A stretch of 64,000 nucleotides of DNA from JACCXJ01 sp050740695 (GTDB taxonomy: Bacteria; Pseudomonadota; Gammaproteobacteria; JACCXJ01). Made by a program: the position numbers and the translations under genes. Position 1 is the stretch's first letter. Each line of letters begins with the position of its first letter. Shown here piece after piece: positions 53,114 to 63,933 of the stretch. The stretch is taken from assembly GCA_050740695.1 (NCBI GenBank), contig JBOIDR010000004.1:7486-71485 (forward strand). The letters are read 5' to 3'. The notes below the pieces were generated by a model. The model did no database searches. It saw only the letters and a list, made by a program, of their open reading frames with translations, and was not told where the DNA came from.

Positions 53114-54190
53114 GTGGTGCTCGTCGGTACTCAGAAGGGTCTGTTCTGCTTTCGCTCCGATCGCGATCGGCGGCGATGGTCGATCCAGGGGCCCCGGATC
53201 GCCGGCTACGAGGTGTCCCATGCCTGGCTCGACCCACGTCTGCCGCGACGCGGGTATGCTGCGGCTAACCACCCGATCTGGGGGGCTCACGTCCATCGCA
53301 GCGACGACGGCGGGCGGAGCTGGAAGACCCTCGATCGCGCCCCCTGCCATGCGCCCGGTCGCCAGGGATCCTCCCTCGATGCCATCTGGTTCCTGGCGCC
53401 GGGACCTCGGGATGCGCCGGGGATGATGTATGCCGGCATCGATCCGCCGGGTCTCTTCGTGAGCACGGACCACGGGGAGCGCTTCGAGCCCGTGGGGGGG
53501 TTGAACGATCACCCGACGCGCCCGACCTGGGAGCCGGCACGCGGGGGATTCGCGGTCCATTCGATCTACGTGGACCCCGCCGATCCGCACCGCATCTATG
53601 CCGCGGTCTCGGCCGGTGGCGCGTTCCGCTCCGACGATCGTGGCATGAGCTTCCGTCCCATCAACCGCGGCGTACGGGCGCACAACCTCCCGAGCCCCTG
53701 TCCCGAGACCGGCCATAACATCCACCGTCTGCTCATGCACCCGGCCCACCCCGAGCGCCTCTACCGGCAGTGCTACAACGGCACCTATCGCAGCGACGAC
53801 CGGGGCGAAAGCTGGACCGAGATCACCGCGGGCCTCCCGAGCGACTTCGGTTACGCGATCGCCGCCTCTCCCTCCGATCCCGACAGCGTATTCGTGATCC
53901 CGGAGGAGAGCCAGCACATGCGCACCACGGTTGGACACAAGCTGCGCGTCTATCGCAGCCGTGATGGGGGACGGAGCTGGGAGCCACAGACCCGGGGGCT
54001 TCCGCAGGAGCACGTCTACATCACCGTTCTGAGAGAGGCACTGGCCACCGACGGCCTCGACCCCTGCGGCGTTTACTTCGGCACCTCCAGCGGCCATCTG
54101 TTCGCGAGCCGCGATCTGGGTACGCATTGGGAGCTGCTCGCGAGCTTTCTGCCGCGGATCCTGTCCGTGCAGGTCGGTGTCTGTGAGTGA
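53114..54190 (+). CDS. BNR/sortilin-type beta-propeller protein
   Basis: The 358-residue protein begins at a GTG and repeats the Asp-box pattern: SDDGGRSWKTL, STDHGERFEPV, SDDRGMSFRP, SDDRGESWTEI, SRDGGRSWEP and SRDLGTHWEL. Six boxes suggest a six-bladed propeller like those in sialidase-like and Vps10-like proteins. No signal peptide is apparent, so it is probably cytoplasmic. Enzymatic residues are not obvious. Its end overlaps yqeC by 14 bases, hinting at co-expression. Confidence 0.85.
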   Translation: MVLVGTQKGLFCFRSDRDRRRWSIQGPRIAGYEVSHAWLDPRLPRRGYAAANHPIWGAHVHRSDDGGRSWKTLDRAPCHAPGRQGSSLDAIWFLAPGPRDAPGMMYAGIDPPGLFVSTDHGERFEPVGGLNDHPTRPTWEPARGGFAVHSIYVDPADPHRIYAAVSAGGAFRSDDRGMSFRPINRGVRAHNLPSPCPETGHNIHRLLMHPAHPERLYRQCYNGTYRSDDRGESWTEITAGLPSDFGYAIAASPSDPDSVFVIPEESQHMRTTVGHKLRVYRSRDGGRSWEPQTRGLPQEHVYITVLREALATDGLDPCGVYFGTSSGHLFASRDLGTHWELLASFLPRILSVQVGVCE

Positions 54191-54956
54191 TTGGATTGAG
54201 GGAGATCGCGAGGCGCTCTTGGAAGCCTTGGCCGCGACGCGCGGGATCGTGGCGCTGGTCGGGGCGGGGGGTAAGAAGACCACCCTCTACCGGCTGGCGC
54301 GGGCCCACCTAGGTCGTATCGGTATCACCGCGACCGTGGCCATCCCGCCGTTCCCCGAAGACCTCGATGCGCATGTGATCGTCGCCGGGACCAGCGCGCT
54401 CCCGGCGCTCGTCGCAGAGGCGCGAGAGCACCGCATCGTGGCCTTCGCCCGCCCCTCGGACAAACCGGACCGGCTAGCGGGCCTCCCACCCGAGCAGGTG
54501 ACGAGGATCCATGAAAGCGCCGGTTTCGATGTCACACTGATCAAGGCCGACGGGGCAAGATCGCGATGGATCAAGGCCCCCGATCCGGACGAGCCCCAGC
54601 TCCCCGAGGCGGTCGATACCGTGATCCCGGTGGTCTCGGCGCGCGCCATCGGCGAGCGCCTGCGCGAGGACATCGCGCATCGCGTCGATCGCATCGCCGC
54701 CATCACCGGTGCTCAACCCGGCGACATCATCACGCCGGACCTCGTGGCGCGCTTGCTCGCCGATGAGCAAGGGGCGCTCAAAGGGGCCGGGAAGGCGACG
54801 ATGGTTCCCCTCATCAACATGGTGGACAATGACGAGATCGCGGTGGTCGCGCGCCAGGCGGCACGCTGGGCGCTGGCCCTGACCCGCCGTTTCCACCGCG
54901 TGATCCTGGCCTCCATGAAAGCCGAGTCACCGCTCGTCGAGATCGTGGAGCGCTGA
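54177..54956 (+). CDS. yqeC: YqeC, selenium-dependent molybdenum hydroxylase accessory protein
   Basis: The 259-residue protein starts at GTG 54177 within the preceding gene. GIVALVGAGGKKTTLYRLA is a P-loop-like nucleotide site; VTLIKADGARSRWIKAPDPDEPQLP and INMVDND are the YqeC pattern. YqeC accompanies molybdenum hydroxylases whose cofactor carries labile selenium. No such hydroxylase or selD lies in the window. It adds to the molybdenum theme of modABCE and mosAB, but is 40 kb away from them. Confidence 0.85.
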   Translation: MSVSDWIEGDREALLEALAATRGIVALVGAGGKKTTLYRLARAHLGRIGITATVAIPPFPEDLDAHVIVAGTSALPALVAEAREHRIVAFARPSDKPDRLAGLPPEQVTRIHESAGFDVTLIKADGARSRWIKAPDPDEPQLPEAVDTVIPVVSARAIGERLREDIAHRVDRIAAITGAQPGDIITPDLVARLLADEQGALKGAGKATMVPLINMVDNDEIAVVARQAARWALALTRRFHRVILASMKAESPLVEIVER

Positions 54957-54996
54957 ATCGATCCCGCCAAGTAGTCGATCCCCGGCGACGCCCGCT

Positions 54997-56067
54997 TCAC
55001 GGGAGCGCCGCCGGCACCCCATCCACGCTGGTGGTAGTGGCCGCGGGGTTGTTCGCGGGGTTGACATCGCGGTCGGCGCCGACCACGGCGCTGTTGGTGA
55101 GTGATTGGACCGCCTGCCTCCAGCCGAGATCGCGCAGAAGCGGCAGCTCGAGGTCCGGGACATGGTCCGGGCCGGTATAGAACGGCTCCAGCAACTGGTT
55201 CGGGAAGAGCGAGGTGCTGAAGTGCGACACCGAGGACCCGGGCTCCGGGGGCCTCGGCGCGTACATCTGGACTCGCCCACGTGGATCCACTCCATCGCCG
55301 AGGAGCGTGCTTGCGGCGACCACTCGCCGGCCGGTCCACCTGAGGGCCTGGACGCTGCGGCTCGCGCGCACGCGCTCCCGGTCCGTCATCTGCGGGTAGC
55401 GCCGCCTAGTCCTGGAGTTTAGCAGCCGCCGCATGTAGATATCGTTCAGGCCCATGAATTTCTCGCCGGTCGCGAGATCGACCAGCGACAGGAAACCCAG
55501 GCCGTGCCCGATCTCGTGCAGGACCACGGTCACGAAGTCGATCTTGGTTCCGGGCGGCAGGCCGTCGAGCCCGTAGTACCAGATATCGGGAAAGGCGCAG
55601 GTCGTGCCCACGGCGCTGTTGAATCTCGCGCGGATATCGCTCTGCCCCGGCGCGAGGTCCCACCCGGCAAGGGCATTCGCTAAGGCCTGAACATACCAGG
55701 TCTTCGCGACGCGTGCCCCGCGGAAGTCGCGGTGCACGGTGGTCGGCCCGGCAGACCCCAAGACCGCGCTCGATGCGTTACAGCCCAGAGGATCGAAACG
55801 CGCGTCGATCCGGATCCGCACGGGGCTCTGGATGCGTTCGGCCCAGATGGCGGCGGCGGCACGAAAGGCGATGAGGCGCTGCCGCCCGAGCGTCGTCCCC
55901 GGGTTAAGGCCGTTGGCAGAATCCACGTCCGGCGCGCGCCGGTCCCTGAACCCCTCCCGGCGCCCGTCGCGATTGACGATCCTGATGTCGGCCGCCGCCT
56001 GGGCGGGGCCGATGATGGCGGTGCTGAAAAGGATTAGGAGCCAGAGGAGCCGCGCGGTACGCCCCAT
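54997..56067 (-). CDS. secreted zinc metalloprotease-like protein
   Basis: The 356-residue protein, taken from the ATG at 56067 with GGGGAAG upstream, has a Sec signal (LLWLLILFSTAIIGPAQA). The zinc motif VVLHEIGHGLGF (HExxHxxGF, about 186-197) is of the metzincin/matrixin type. LEPFYTGPDHVP and ELPLLRDLGW are seen at the end of many uncharacterised bacterial members. The N-terminal frame extends 7 codons upstream. It shares a direction with the small lipoprotein gene 54 bases upstream. Substrate unknown. Confidence 0.8.
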   Translation of the reverse strand: MGRTARLLWLLILFSTAIIGPAQAAADIRIVNRDGRREGFRDRRAPDVDSANGLNPGTTLGRQRLIAFRAAAAIWAERIQSPVRIRIDARFDPLGCNASSAVLGSAGPTTVHRDFRGARVAKTWYVQALANALAGWDLAPGQSDIRARFNSAVGTTCAFPDIWYYGLDGLPPGTKIDFVTVVLHEIGHGLGFLSLVDLATGEKFMGLNDIYMRRLLNSRTRRRYPQMTDRERVRASRSVQALRWTGRRVVAASTLLGDGVDPRGRVQMYAPRPPEPGSSVSHFSTSLFPNQLLEPFYTGPDHVPDLELPLLRDLGWRQAVQSLTNSAVVGADRDVNPANNPAATTTSVDGVPAALP

Positions 56068-56121
56068 GACTCGGCTTCCCCGTCCCATACCAGTTTTGGT
56101 AGGCGCGGCCCGAGTCCGGCT

Positions 56122-56490
56122 TCAAGGCGCCGTTCGAGGAGCCGCCGGCGCGTCACGGTGTCGGATCGATGGGCGTCCGTCCGGCGTGACGGTTGCCTCC
56201 AGGGGCACTTGAAACCGCCCCTCCAGATCGACGCTGACGCCACCGCCCGGCTCGGGTGACACGATCTCGTGGAGCCCGCGCGCGGAGGTCGCGTGCGTGT
56301 CATCGAGCTCCAGAGCCGGCGCCATCTCGTGGGGACGCTCCAAGGTCTCGCCGGTCACGGGATCGACATAGGCCTTGAAACCTGCCGAGATCTTGGGGGC
56401 CTGTGGTGCGGATCCTGGCCGGTCCTCCCCGCACCCGCCGGCGGCCGTGAGGACCGACAGGACGGAGCAGATAAGTAGGGTCCTGGTCAT
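56122..56490 (-). CDS. small lipoprotein of unknown function
   Basis: The 122-residue protein, taken from the ATG at 56490, has a lipoprotein signal MTRTLLICSVLSVLTAAGGC. The mature part contains FKAYVDPVTGETLERP and VSVDLEGRFQVPLEATVT, a pattern I have seen in unnamed gammaproteobacterial proteins. It lies 54 bases upstream of the HExxH protease on the same strand, so the two are likely co-transcribed and may act together at the cell surface. Confidence 0.7.
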   Translation of the reverse strand: MTRTLLICSVLSVLTAAGGCGEDRPGSAPQAPKISAGFKAYVDPVTGETLERPHEMAPALELDDTHATSARGLHEIVSPEPGGGVSVDLEGRFQVPLEATVTPDGRPSIRHRDAPAAPRTAP

Positions 56491-56700
56491 GCGTTTCACG
56501 GAACTTCGGGAAACGTTTTGGGAGTTCGCTGTTACCACCGTGCCTCCCAGCCCTACCATACCGCGTAAGTAATCTGCTGACTGCCTGCGCCCCGTCGAAG
56601 AGCAGGTCATTCACCGTGGCGCATGTGCCCTACGCGACCTATCCGCGTGCGCACAGCGCACCCTGTCGGCACTCCCAGCCCTGCAATAGCGCGTTTTACT

Positions 56701-56787
56701 TGGTGCCGAGAGAGAGAATCGAACTCTCACGGGGTCGCCCCCACTGGATTTTGAGTCCAGCGCGTCTACCAGTTCCGCCACCTCGGC
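56701..56787 (-). tRNA. tRNA-Leu (anticodon CAA)
   Basis: The minus strand gives an 87-base tRNA with acceptor stem GCCGAGG / CTCTCGGC, a D loop with GGTAGACG, anticodon stem CTGGA / TCCAG around loop CTCAAAA (anticodon CAA at 56753-56751), a long variable arm (GGGGGCGACCCC region) as expected for leucine, T loop GTTCGATTC, and an encoded CCA end. It decodes UUG. Confidence 0.97.
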
Positions 56788-56863
56788 CCGAGCCGCGCAG
56801 TATAAGAAACGGCGGCCCGAAAATCGATCGCAGACGCTGCTAGGCATCGTTTATCATCGCCCG

Positions 56864-57934
56864 ATGCAGCGCCGCGACTTCGCCTACACCCTGCCCGAGC
56901 ACCTCATCGCACAGCACCCGGTCCCCACACGCAGCGAGTCCCGCCTTTTGCACCTCGACCGCGACAGTGGCTCGGTCGCCGATCACCGCTTTACGGACCT
57001 CCCCGCCCTCTTGCGCGCGGGTGATCTCCTGGTATTCAACGACACGCGCGTCCTCCCCGCGCGCCTCTTCGGCCGCAAGGCCAGCGGCGGGCGCGTCGAG
57101 ATACTGCTCGAACGGGTCTTGGACACGCATGCGGCACTGGTGCAGATCCGCGCGAGCAAGCCGCCGCGGCCCGGCACGCGCATGCTGCTCGAACGCGAGA
57201 AGGGTTGCGGCCCGATGAGCGTCGCCGCCAGGACGGTCGCCCATTCGTTCTATCAGGACACCGCCTCTCAGGATGCATTCTATGAGGTGGAGTTTTCGGC
57301 CCCGGCGTACGAGGTCCTGGAGGCGATCGGTCATACCCCCCTCCCCCCCTACATCGGTCGGCCCGACGAGCCCGCCGATCGGCACCGCTATCAAACGATC
57401 TATGGCTGCCGGCCGGGTTCCGTCGCGGCCCCGACGGCCGGTCTGCACTTCGACCTAGCGCTCATGGCGGCCCTGGAACGACGTGGGGTGGCAATGGGCT
57501 ACCTGACCCTGCACATCGGCGCCGGGACCTTTCGACCGCCGCGCGTCGAGCGCGTGGAAGCACATCGCATGCACCGGGAATCTATCGAGATCGGTCTGCC
57601 GCTGTGCCGCCTCGTCGCGGACGCCCGCCGGCGGGGCGGAAGAGTCGTGGCCGTCGGGACCACCAGCGTGCGCGCCTTGGAGACCGCCTCGGTGGCGGGT
57701 GAGCTGCAGCCTTTTCGGGGTGACACCGAGCTTTTCATCTATCCGGGTCATCGTTTTCGTAGCGTGGACGCACTCGTCACCAATTTTCATCTCTCTGGAT
57801 CGACCTTGCTCATGTTGGTGTGCGCCTTCGCCGGCCGGGAGCGCGTGCTCGCGGCGTATCGGCATGCCGTCGGGAGCGGCTATCGCTTCTACAGCTACGG
57901 CGACGCCATGTTCATCGACGGCCATGCGCTTTGA
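56864..57934 (+). CDS. queA: QueA, S-adenosylmethionine:tRNA ribosyltransferase-isomerase
   Basis: The 356-residue enzyme adds the epoxycyclopentane precursor to preQ1 at tRNA position 34 in queuosine synthesis. Diagnostic parts are MQRRDFAYTLPEHLIAQHP, LLVFNDTRVLPARLFG, TAGLHFD, YLTLHIGAGTFRP and TSVRALE, ending YSYGDAMFI. It overlaps tgt by 11 bases, the usual queA-tgt order and the step after Tgt in the same pathway. Confidence 0.97.
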   Translation: MQRRDFAYTLPEHLIAQHPVPTRSESRLLHLDRDSGSVADHRFTDLPALLRAGDLLVFNDTRVLPARLFGRKASGGRVEILLERVLDTHAALVQIRASKPPRPGTRMLLEREKGCGPMSVAARTVAHSFYQDTASQDAFYEVEFSAPAYEVLEAIGHTPLPPYIGRPDEPADRHRYQTIYGCRPGSVAAPTAGLHFDLALMAALERRGVAMGYLTLHIGAGTFRPPRVERVEAHRMHRESIEIGLPLCRLVADARRRGGRVVAVGTTSVRALETASVAGELQPFRGDTELFIYPGHRFRSVDALVTNFHLSGSTLLMLVCAFAGRERVLAAYRHAVGSGYRFYSYGDAMFIDGHAL

Positions 57935-59039
57935 AGTGCTGGCGTCTGCGGGCACGGCGCGCCGCGCCCGGCTCACGCTGTCACGCGGGAGGGTGGAGAC
58001 GCCGGCCTTCCTGCCGGTCGGGACCCAGGCGACGGTCAAGGCGATGGCCACCGAGGAGCTTGCCGGGCTCGGCGTCGAGATGGTCCTCTGCAACACCTTT
58101 CACCTCATGCTGCGGCCCGGCATAGAGGTGATCGCGGCACACGGAGGACTGCACCGCTTCATGAGCTGGCCGGGGCCTATCCTGACCGATTCCGGAGGAT
58201 TTCAGGTCTTCAGCCTAGGGGCGCTTAGGACCATCACCCCCGACGGTGTACTGTTCAAGTCGCCGATCAACGGCGACCGGGTATTCCTGGGACCGGAGCG
58301 CGCCATGGAGGTCCAACGGGCGCTCGCAGCCGATATCGCCATGGTCTTCGATGACTGCACGCCCTACCCCGTCACCGAGGCCGAGGCCCGCACCTCCATG
58401 GAGCGCTCGCTCACGTGGGCGGTCCGCTGCCGGGCCGCCCACGGCAGCGGACCGGGTCTCCTCTTCGGCATCGTCCAAGGCGGTGTCTTCCCCCACCTCC
58501 GCGAGCGCTCGCTCGCCGGACTCCTCCAGATCGGCTTCGACGGCTACGCCTTGGGCGGTCTGTCGGTCGGTGAGCCGAAGGCCGACATGCTCGATCTGGT
58601 GGGATACCTCGCGGAGCGTATGCCCGCGGACCGTCCGCGCTATCTCATGGGGGTCGGCACCCCCGAGGACCTGGTCGAGGCGGTGCGCCGCGGCATGGAT
58701 CTCTTCGACTGCGTGCTCCCGACCCGTAACGCCCGCAACGGCCACCTCTACACCTCGCGCGGCGTGGTCCGCATCCGCCAGAGTCGCTATCGCAACGACA
58801 CCGGGCCCCTGGACGAGGACTGTCCCTGCCCGACTTGCCGGGGCTATAGCCGTGCCTATCTCCACCATCTGGATCGGGCCGGCGAGATCCTGGGCGCACG
58901 GCTCCAGAGCTACCATAACCTATGCTATTACCAGAACCTCATGCGGGGCCTGCGCTCCGCCATCGAGACCGGCGACCTAGATGGCTACGCCGCGTCGTTC
59001 TACACGAGGCGCTCGCAAGGCATATCGCCTGTGTCATAA
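57924..59039 (+). CDS. tgt: tRNA-guanine transglycosylase
   Basis: The 371-residue enzyme exchanges guanine 34 for preQ1 in tRNAs with GUN anticodons. It shows PAFLPVGTQATVKAM, DSGGFQVFSLG (general acid Asp), GGLSVGEPK, FDCVLPTRNARNGHLYT (nucleophile Asp) and a zinc site CPCPTCRGYSRAYLHHL. The start ATG at 57924 lies in the queA stop region. The frame runs on upstream but the MRFEVLASAG start fits the family. Confidence 0.97.
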   Translation: MRFEVLASAGTARRARLTLSRGRVETPAFLPVGTQATVKAMATEELAGLGVEMVLCNTFHLMLRPGIEVIAAHGGLHRFMSWPGPILTDSGGFQVFSLGALRTITPDGVLFKSPINGDRVFLGPERAMEVQRALAADIAMVFDDCTPYPVTEAEARTSMERSLTWAVRCRAAHGSGPGLLFGIVQGGVFPHLRERSLAGLLQIGFDGYALGGLSVGEPKADMLDLVGYLAERMPADRPRYLMGVGTPEDLVEAVRRGMDLFDCVLPTRNARNGHLYTSRGVVRIRQSRYRNDTGPLDEDCPCPTCRGYSRAYLHHLDRAGEILGARLQSYHNLCYYQNLMRGLRSAIETGDLDGYAASFYTRRSQGISPVS

Positions 59040-59149
59040 TGCCCCACCGGGATCACGTGGTAAGCGAGTCGAATCTCCGAGCATCCGCGCTCCGTCCGGG
59101 AGGACGAGGGGATAGCAGTCGAAAGACGGGATCCATCGGTCGGCGTCGT

Positions 59150-59322
59150 CCCCCGCTACGCAGGGGAGGGAAACCGGAGACTCCCTCCCCTGTCCGCGCT
59201 TTCTGCGGACGGGGGAGGGTGGGGCGGGGGTCAAGCCCGTCATCCGCTGGCCGAGCCTCGTCTCCGCCTGACACGCCTCGCCCCCACCCTGACCCTCCCC
59301 CGCTTCGCAGGGGAGGGAATAC
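59150..59322. repeat. GC-rich palindromic intergenic repeat, copy 6
   Basis: Contains TCCCCTGTCCGCGCTTTCTGCGGACGGGGGAGG and the phrases GCCGAGCCTCGTCTCCGCCTGACACG and CCTCCCCCGCTTCGCAGGGGAGG. It is an inverted near-copy of the repeat at 18374-18563. It fills the 397-bp gap between tgt and yajC together with a short AT-rich leader. Confidence 0.88.
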
Positions 59323-59436
59323 CGTGACGCTTGCAGCTTATTGACTTTGTATGTGAATCAGGACTTGCTGAGTGGTGTTGTTCGACATTTACGACACAAG
59401 TATCTAATCATCGAATCAATCACAGAGAAGAGTGGG

Positions 59437-59778
59437 ATGGAATTTTTGATCGCCGACGCCTATGCGCAGGGTTCCGGAGCGGGGGGGTCTTCGGGGCTGG
59501 GCGCCTTTGTCGAGATGCTCCCCATCGTGTTTCTACTCGGGCTCATCTATCTGATGCTGATCCGGCCCCAGAGCAAGCGCGCCAAAGAACAGAAGAAAAT
59601 GCTCGAATCGCTTACCAGGGGCGATGAGGTCGTGACCAGCGGCGGGCTGCTCGGGAAGATCATGGACGTGGGCGACAATTTCGTGCTCATCGATCTCGGC
59701 GGCGACATCAAGGTCAAGATCCAGCGCCAGGCCATCTCCAATACGGTCCCCAAGGGCACTGTCAAGTCGCCCCTCTAG
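59437..59778 (+). CDS. yajC: preprotein translocase subunit YajC
   Basis: The 113-residue protein, taken from the ATG at 59437 (MEFLIADAYAQGSG), has one membrane helix (MLPIVFLLGLIYLMLI) followed by RPQSKRAKEQKKMLESLTRGDEVVTSGGLLGKI, the YajC signature. It associates with SecDF in the inner membrane. The frame extends 32 codons upstream, but the chosen start matches family length. Confidence 0.96.
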   Translation: MEFLIADAYAQGSGAGGSSGLGAFVEMLPIVFLLGLIYLMLIRPQSKRAKEQKKMLESLTRGDEVVTSGGLLGKIMDVGDNFVLIDLGGDIKVKIQRQAISNTVPKGTVKSPL

Positions 59779-59805
59779 TAGCATGCCCCGGCAGTCGCCC
59801 GCTCG

Positions 59806-61662
<1,857 letters not shown>

Positions 61663-61704
61663 AGGCAGGCCGCTTAGATACCGACCGGTCACCCCGGAGC
61701 CCTC

Positions 61705-62643
61705 ATGGATTTCTTCAAGACCACGCCGAAGCTCGACTTCATGGGCAAACGCCGGGTCGCCATCGGTCTGTCGGTGGTGTTGTTCGTGTTGTCGTTCATC
61801 GCTTTCGCGACGCGCGGCCTGAACTTCGGGATCGACTTTACCGGCGGCACGCTGATCGAGGTGGCCTACGACCGCGTGGTGGACCTCGGCGAGGTGCGCA
61901 AACAACTCGCGGCCGCGGGCTTCGATGCGGCGATCGTGCAGCATGTCGGCAGCGCCAAGGGCGTGATCGTGCGCATCCCCCCGCGCGCGGGCATGCAAAG
62001 CGTGGAGATCAGCAACCGGGTGCTCGACGCCCTGAAAAAAGACACGCCGACGACCGTCGAGATGCGCCAGGTCGAGTTCGTGGGCCCGCAGGTCGGGGAG
62101 GAGTTGGTCGAAGACGGCGGGCTCGCGCTCATCTTTGCGTTGTTCGGGATCCTGGTCTACGTGGCCTTGCGTTTCGAGCTCCGGCTCGCCGTGGCCTCGG
62201 TGATCGCGACCGTGCATGATCTCTTGCTGACGACCGGGCTCGTCAGCGTGCTGGGACTCCAATTCGACCTCACCATGCTGGCCGCCATCCTGACCGTCGC
62301 GGGCTATTCGATCAACGACACCATCGTGGTGTTCGATCGGATCCGCGAGAACTTCCGCAAGCTGCGCCGGGAGTCGCCCCTCGAGGTCATGAATCGCTCC
62401 ATCAACGAGACCCTGTTGCGGACGCTCATCACCGGTCCGACCAGCCTCATGGTGTTGACCGCCCTCTATTTCCTCGGCGGCGATGTCATCGATGACTTCG
62501 CGTTGACGTTGATCATCGGTGTCGTCATCGGGACGTTCTCCTCGATTTATATCGCGAGCCCGATCGCGCTGCTCCTGGGCGTGAGCCGCACCGATCTCAT
62601 GCCCGTCAAGAAGGAGGGCCTGGGCGTCGCCGAGCGGCCCTAA
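61705..62643 (+). CDS. secF: protein translocase subunit SecF
   Basis: The 312-residue protein has six helices, GIDFTGGTLIEVAYD, VGPQVGEELVEDGGLAL, GYSINDTIVVFDRIREN and RSINETLLRTLITG, all standard for SecF. It starts 42 bases after secD and completes the yajC-secD-secF operon. The following 108 bases are pyrimidine-rich and hold no clear terminator. Confidence 0.97.
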   Translation: MDFFKTTPKLDFMGKRRVAIGLSVVLFVLSFIAFATRGLNFGIDFTGGTLIEVAYDRVVDLGEVRKQLAAAGFDAAIVQHVGSAKGVIVRIPPRAGMQSVEISNRVLDALKKDTPTTVEMRQVEFVGPQVGEELVEDGGLALIFALFGILVYVALRFELRLAVASVIATVHDLLLTTGLVSVLGLQFDLTMLAAILTVAGYSINDTIVVFDRIRENFRKLRRESPLEVMNRSINETLLRTLITGPTSLMVLTALYFLGGDVIDDFALTLIIGVVIGTFSSIYIASPIALLLGVSRTDLMPVKKEGLGVAERP

Positions 62644-62751
62644 GAGTGCTCGACCCCTCCCCTCCCCTCTCCTCTCCTCCCCTCCACGCTCCACTCCTGT
62701 CCTTACAGAACGGCGCCTTCCAACAAGATAAAGGAAAAAGTGGGGCGCGGC

Positions 62752-63933
62752 ATGCACACCGTCGCCGATCCGAACATCGCCGCGGTCGCAGACGCGTTCT
62801 CGGATCTGGGTGACGTCCAGCTCGTGCCGGGGCGCGAGTGGACGCCCTCCCTGGTCCGCCATGCCGATGTATTGCTCGTGCGCTCCGTGACGCCGGTGGA
62901 TGCAGGGCTCCTGGACGACAGCCGCGTGCGCTTCGTCGGCACGGCGACCAGCGGCGTCGACCACATCGACCGCACGTACCTTTCTCACAGAGGGATCGCC
63001 TTCGCCGCTACCCCCGGCAGCAACGCCCAGGCAGTCGCCGAATACGTCATGAGCGCCGTCCTGGTCCTGGCCGAGGCGCGCGGTCTCTGTCTACGCGAGG
63101 CCACCGCCGGCGTGATCGGCTGCGGTCAGGTGGGGTCCCGGGTCGTCCGGCTTTTCTCCACGGTCGGCATCCGATGCGTGATCAACGATCCGCCCCTCGC
63201 CGACACCAGCGGCGACGCCCGATATCGGCCTTTGGACGAGGCCCTCGGCGCCGACATCGTGACCCTGCACGTGCCCTTGGCGAGCCAAGGCCCCTACCCT
63301 ACCCGGGGTTTGATCGGGCGAGAGGCCTTGTCGCGGATGAAATCCGATGTGATCCTGATCAACACGGCGCGTGGCGGGATCGTGAATGAATCCGCCCTGA
63401 AACGGCACTTGGCACGCCATGAGCGCATGGCCACCGTCATCGACTGCTGGGAAGGCGAGCCGCACATCGATCCCGAGTTGGCGAGCCGCTCCACCCTTTC
63501 GACCCCACATATCGCGGGATACAGCGCCGACGCCAAGCTCCGGGCGACATCGATCCTACATGCCGCCGCGTGCGAGTTCTTTGCGATCCCCGGACGTTGG
63601 TCCCCGCCGAGCCCGATGGCACGGGAGATCACGTTGGTCTCACGGTCATCTGAGGACGCACAGCGGGAGGCGGTCCTTCTGGCCTATGATGTCCGCGACG
63701 ACGATCGGACCCTGCGGGCCTGTCTGTCCGGGGCGCGGGGGGCGCTCGGCCGATCGTTTGACGCGCTACGGGCGAACTACCGAGAACGTCGCGAGTTTTC
63801 AGCCCACGCGGTCCATGTCGGCCCGAGCGCGGCCGCGCTCCCTGCCGTCCTCGCAGCCCTCGGTTTCAGGGGCGGCCCCGGCGGCCACCCAAAGTCCCCC
63901 ACTTGTGGCCACCCCAAAATCCCCCCACCCTGA
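62752..63933 (+). CDS. pdxB: 4-phosphoerythronate dehydrogenase PdxB
   Basis: The protein of 393 residues, taken from the ATG at 62752 (MHTVADPNI), oxidises 4-phosphoerythronate in pyridoxal phosphate synthesis. It shows LLVRSVTPVD, GTATSGVDHID, GSNAQAVAEYV, the NAD loop VIGCGQVGSRV, NTARGGIVNE, WEGEPHID and STPHIAGYS. A GTG four codons upstream is a possible start. The last ~20 residues (GGHPKSPTCGHPKIPPP) are low-complexity and encoded by CCAAAGTCCCCC-type sequence that looks non-native, so the C terminus may have been replaced. Confidence 0.92.
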   Translation: MHTVADPNIAAVADAFSDLGDVQLVPGREWTPSLVRHADVLLVRSVTPVDAGLLDDSRVRFVGTATSGVDHIDRTYLSHRGIAFAATPGSNAQAVAEYVMSAVLVLAEARGLCLREATAGVIGCGQVGSRVVRLFSTVGIRCVINDPPLADTSGDARYRPLDEALGADIVTLHVPLASQGPYPTRGLIGREALSRMKSDVILINTARGGIVNESALKRHLARHERMATVIDCWEGEPHIDPELASRSTLSTPHIAGYSADAKLRATSILHAAACEFFAIPGRWSPPSPMAREITLVSRSSEDAQREAVLLAYDVRDDDRTLRACLSGARGALGRSFDALRANYRERREFSAHAVHVGPSAAALPAVLAALGFRGGPGGHPKSPTCGHPKIPPP

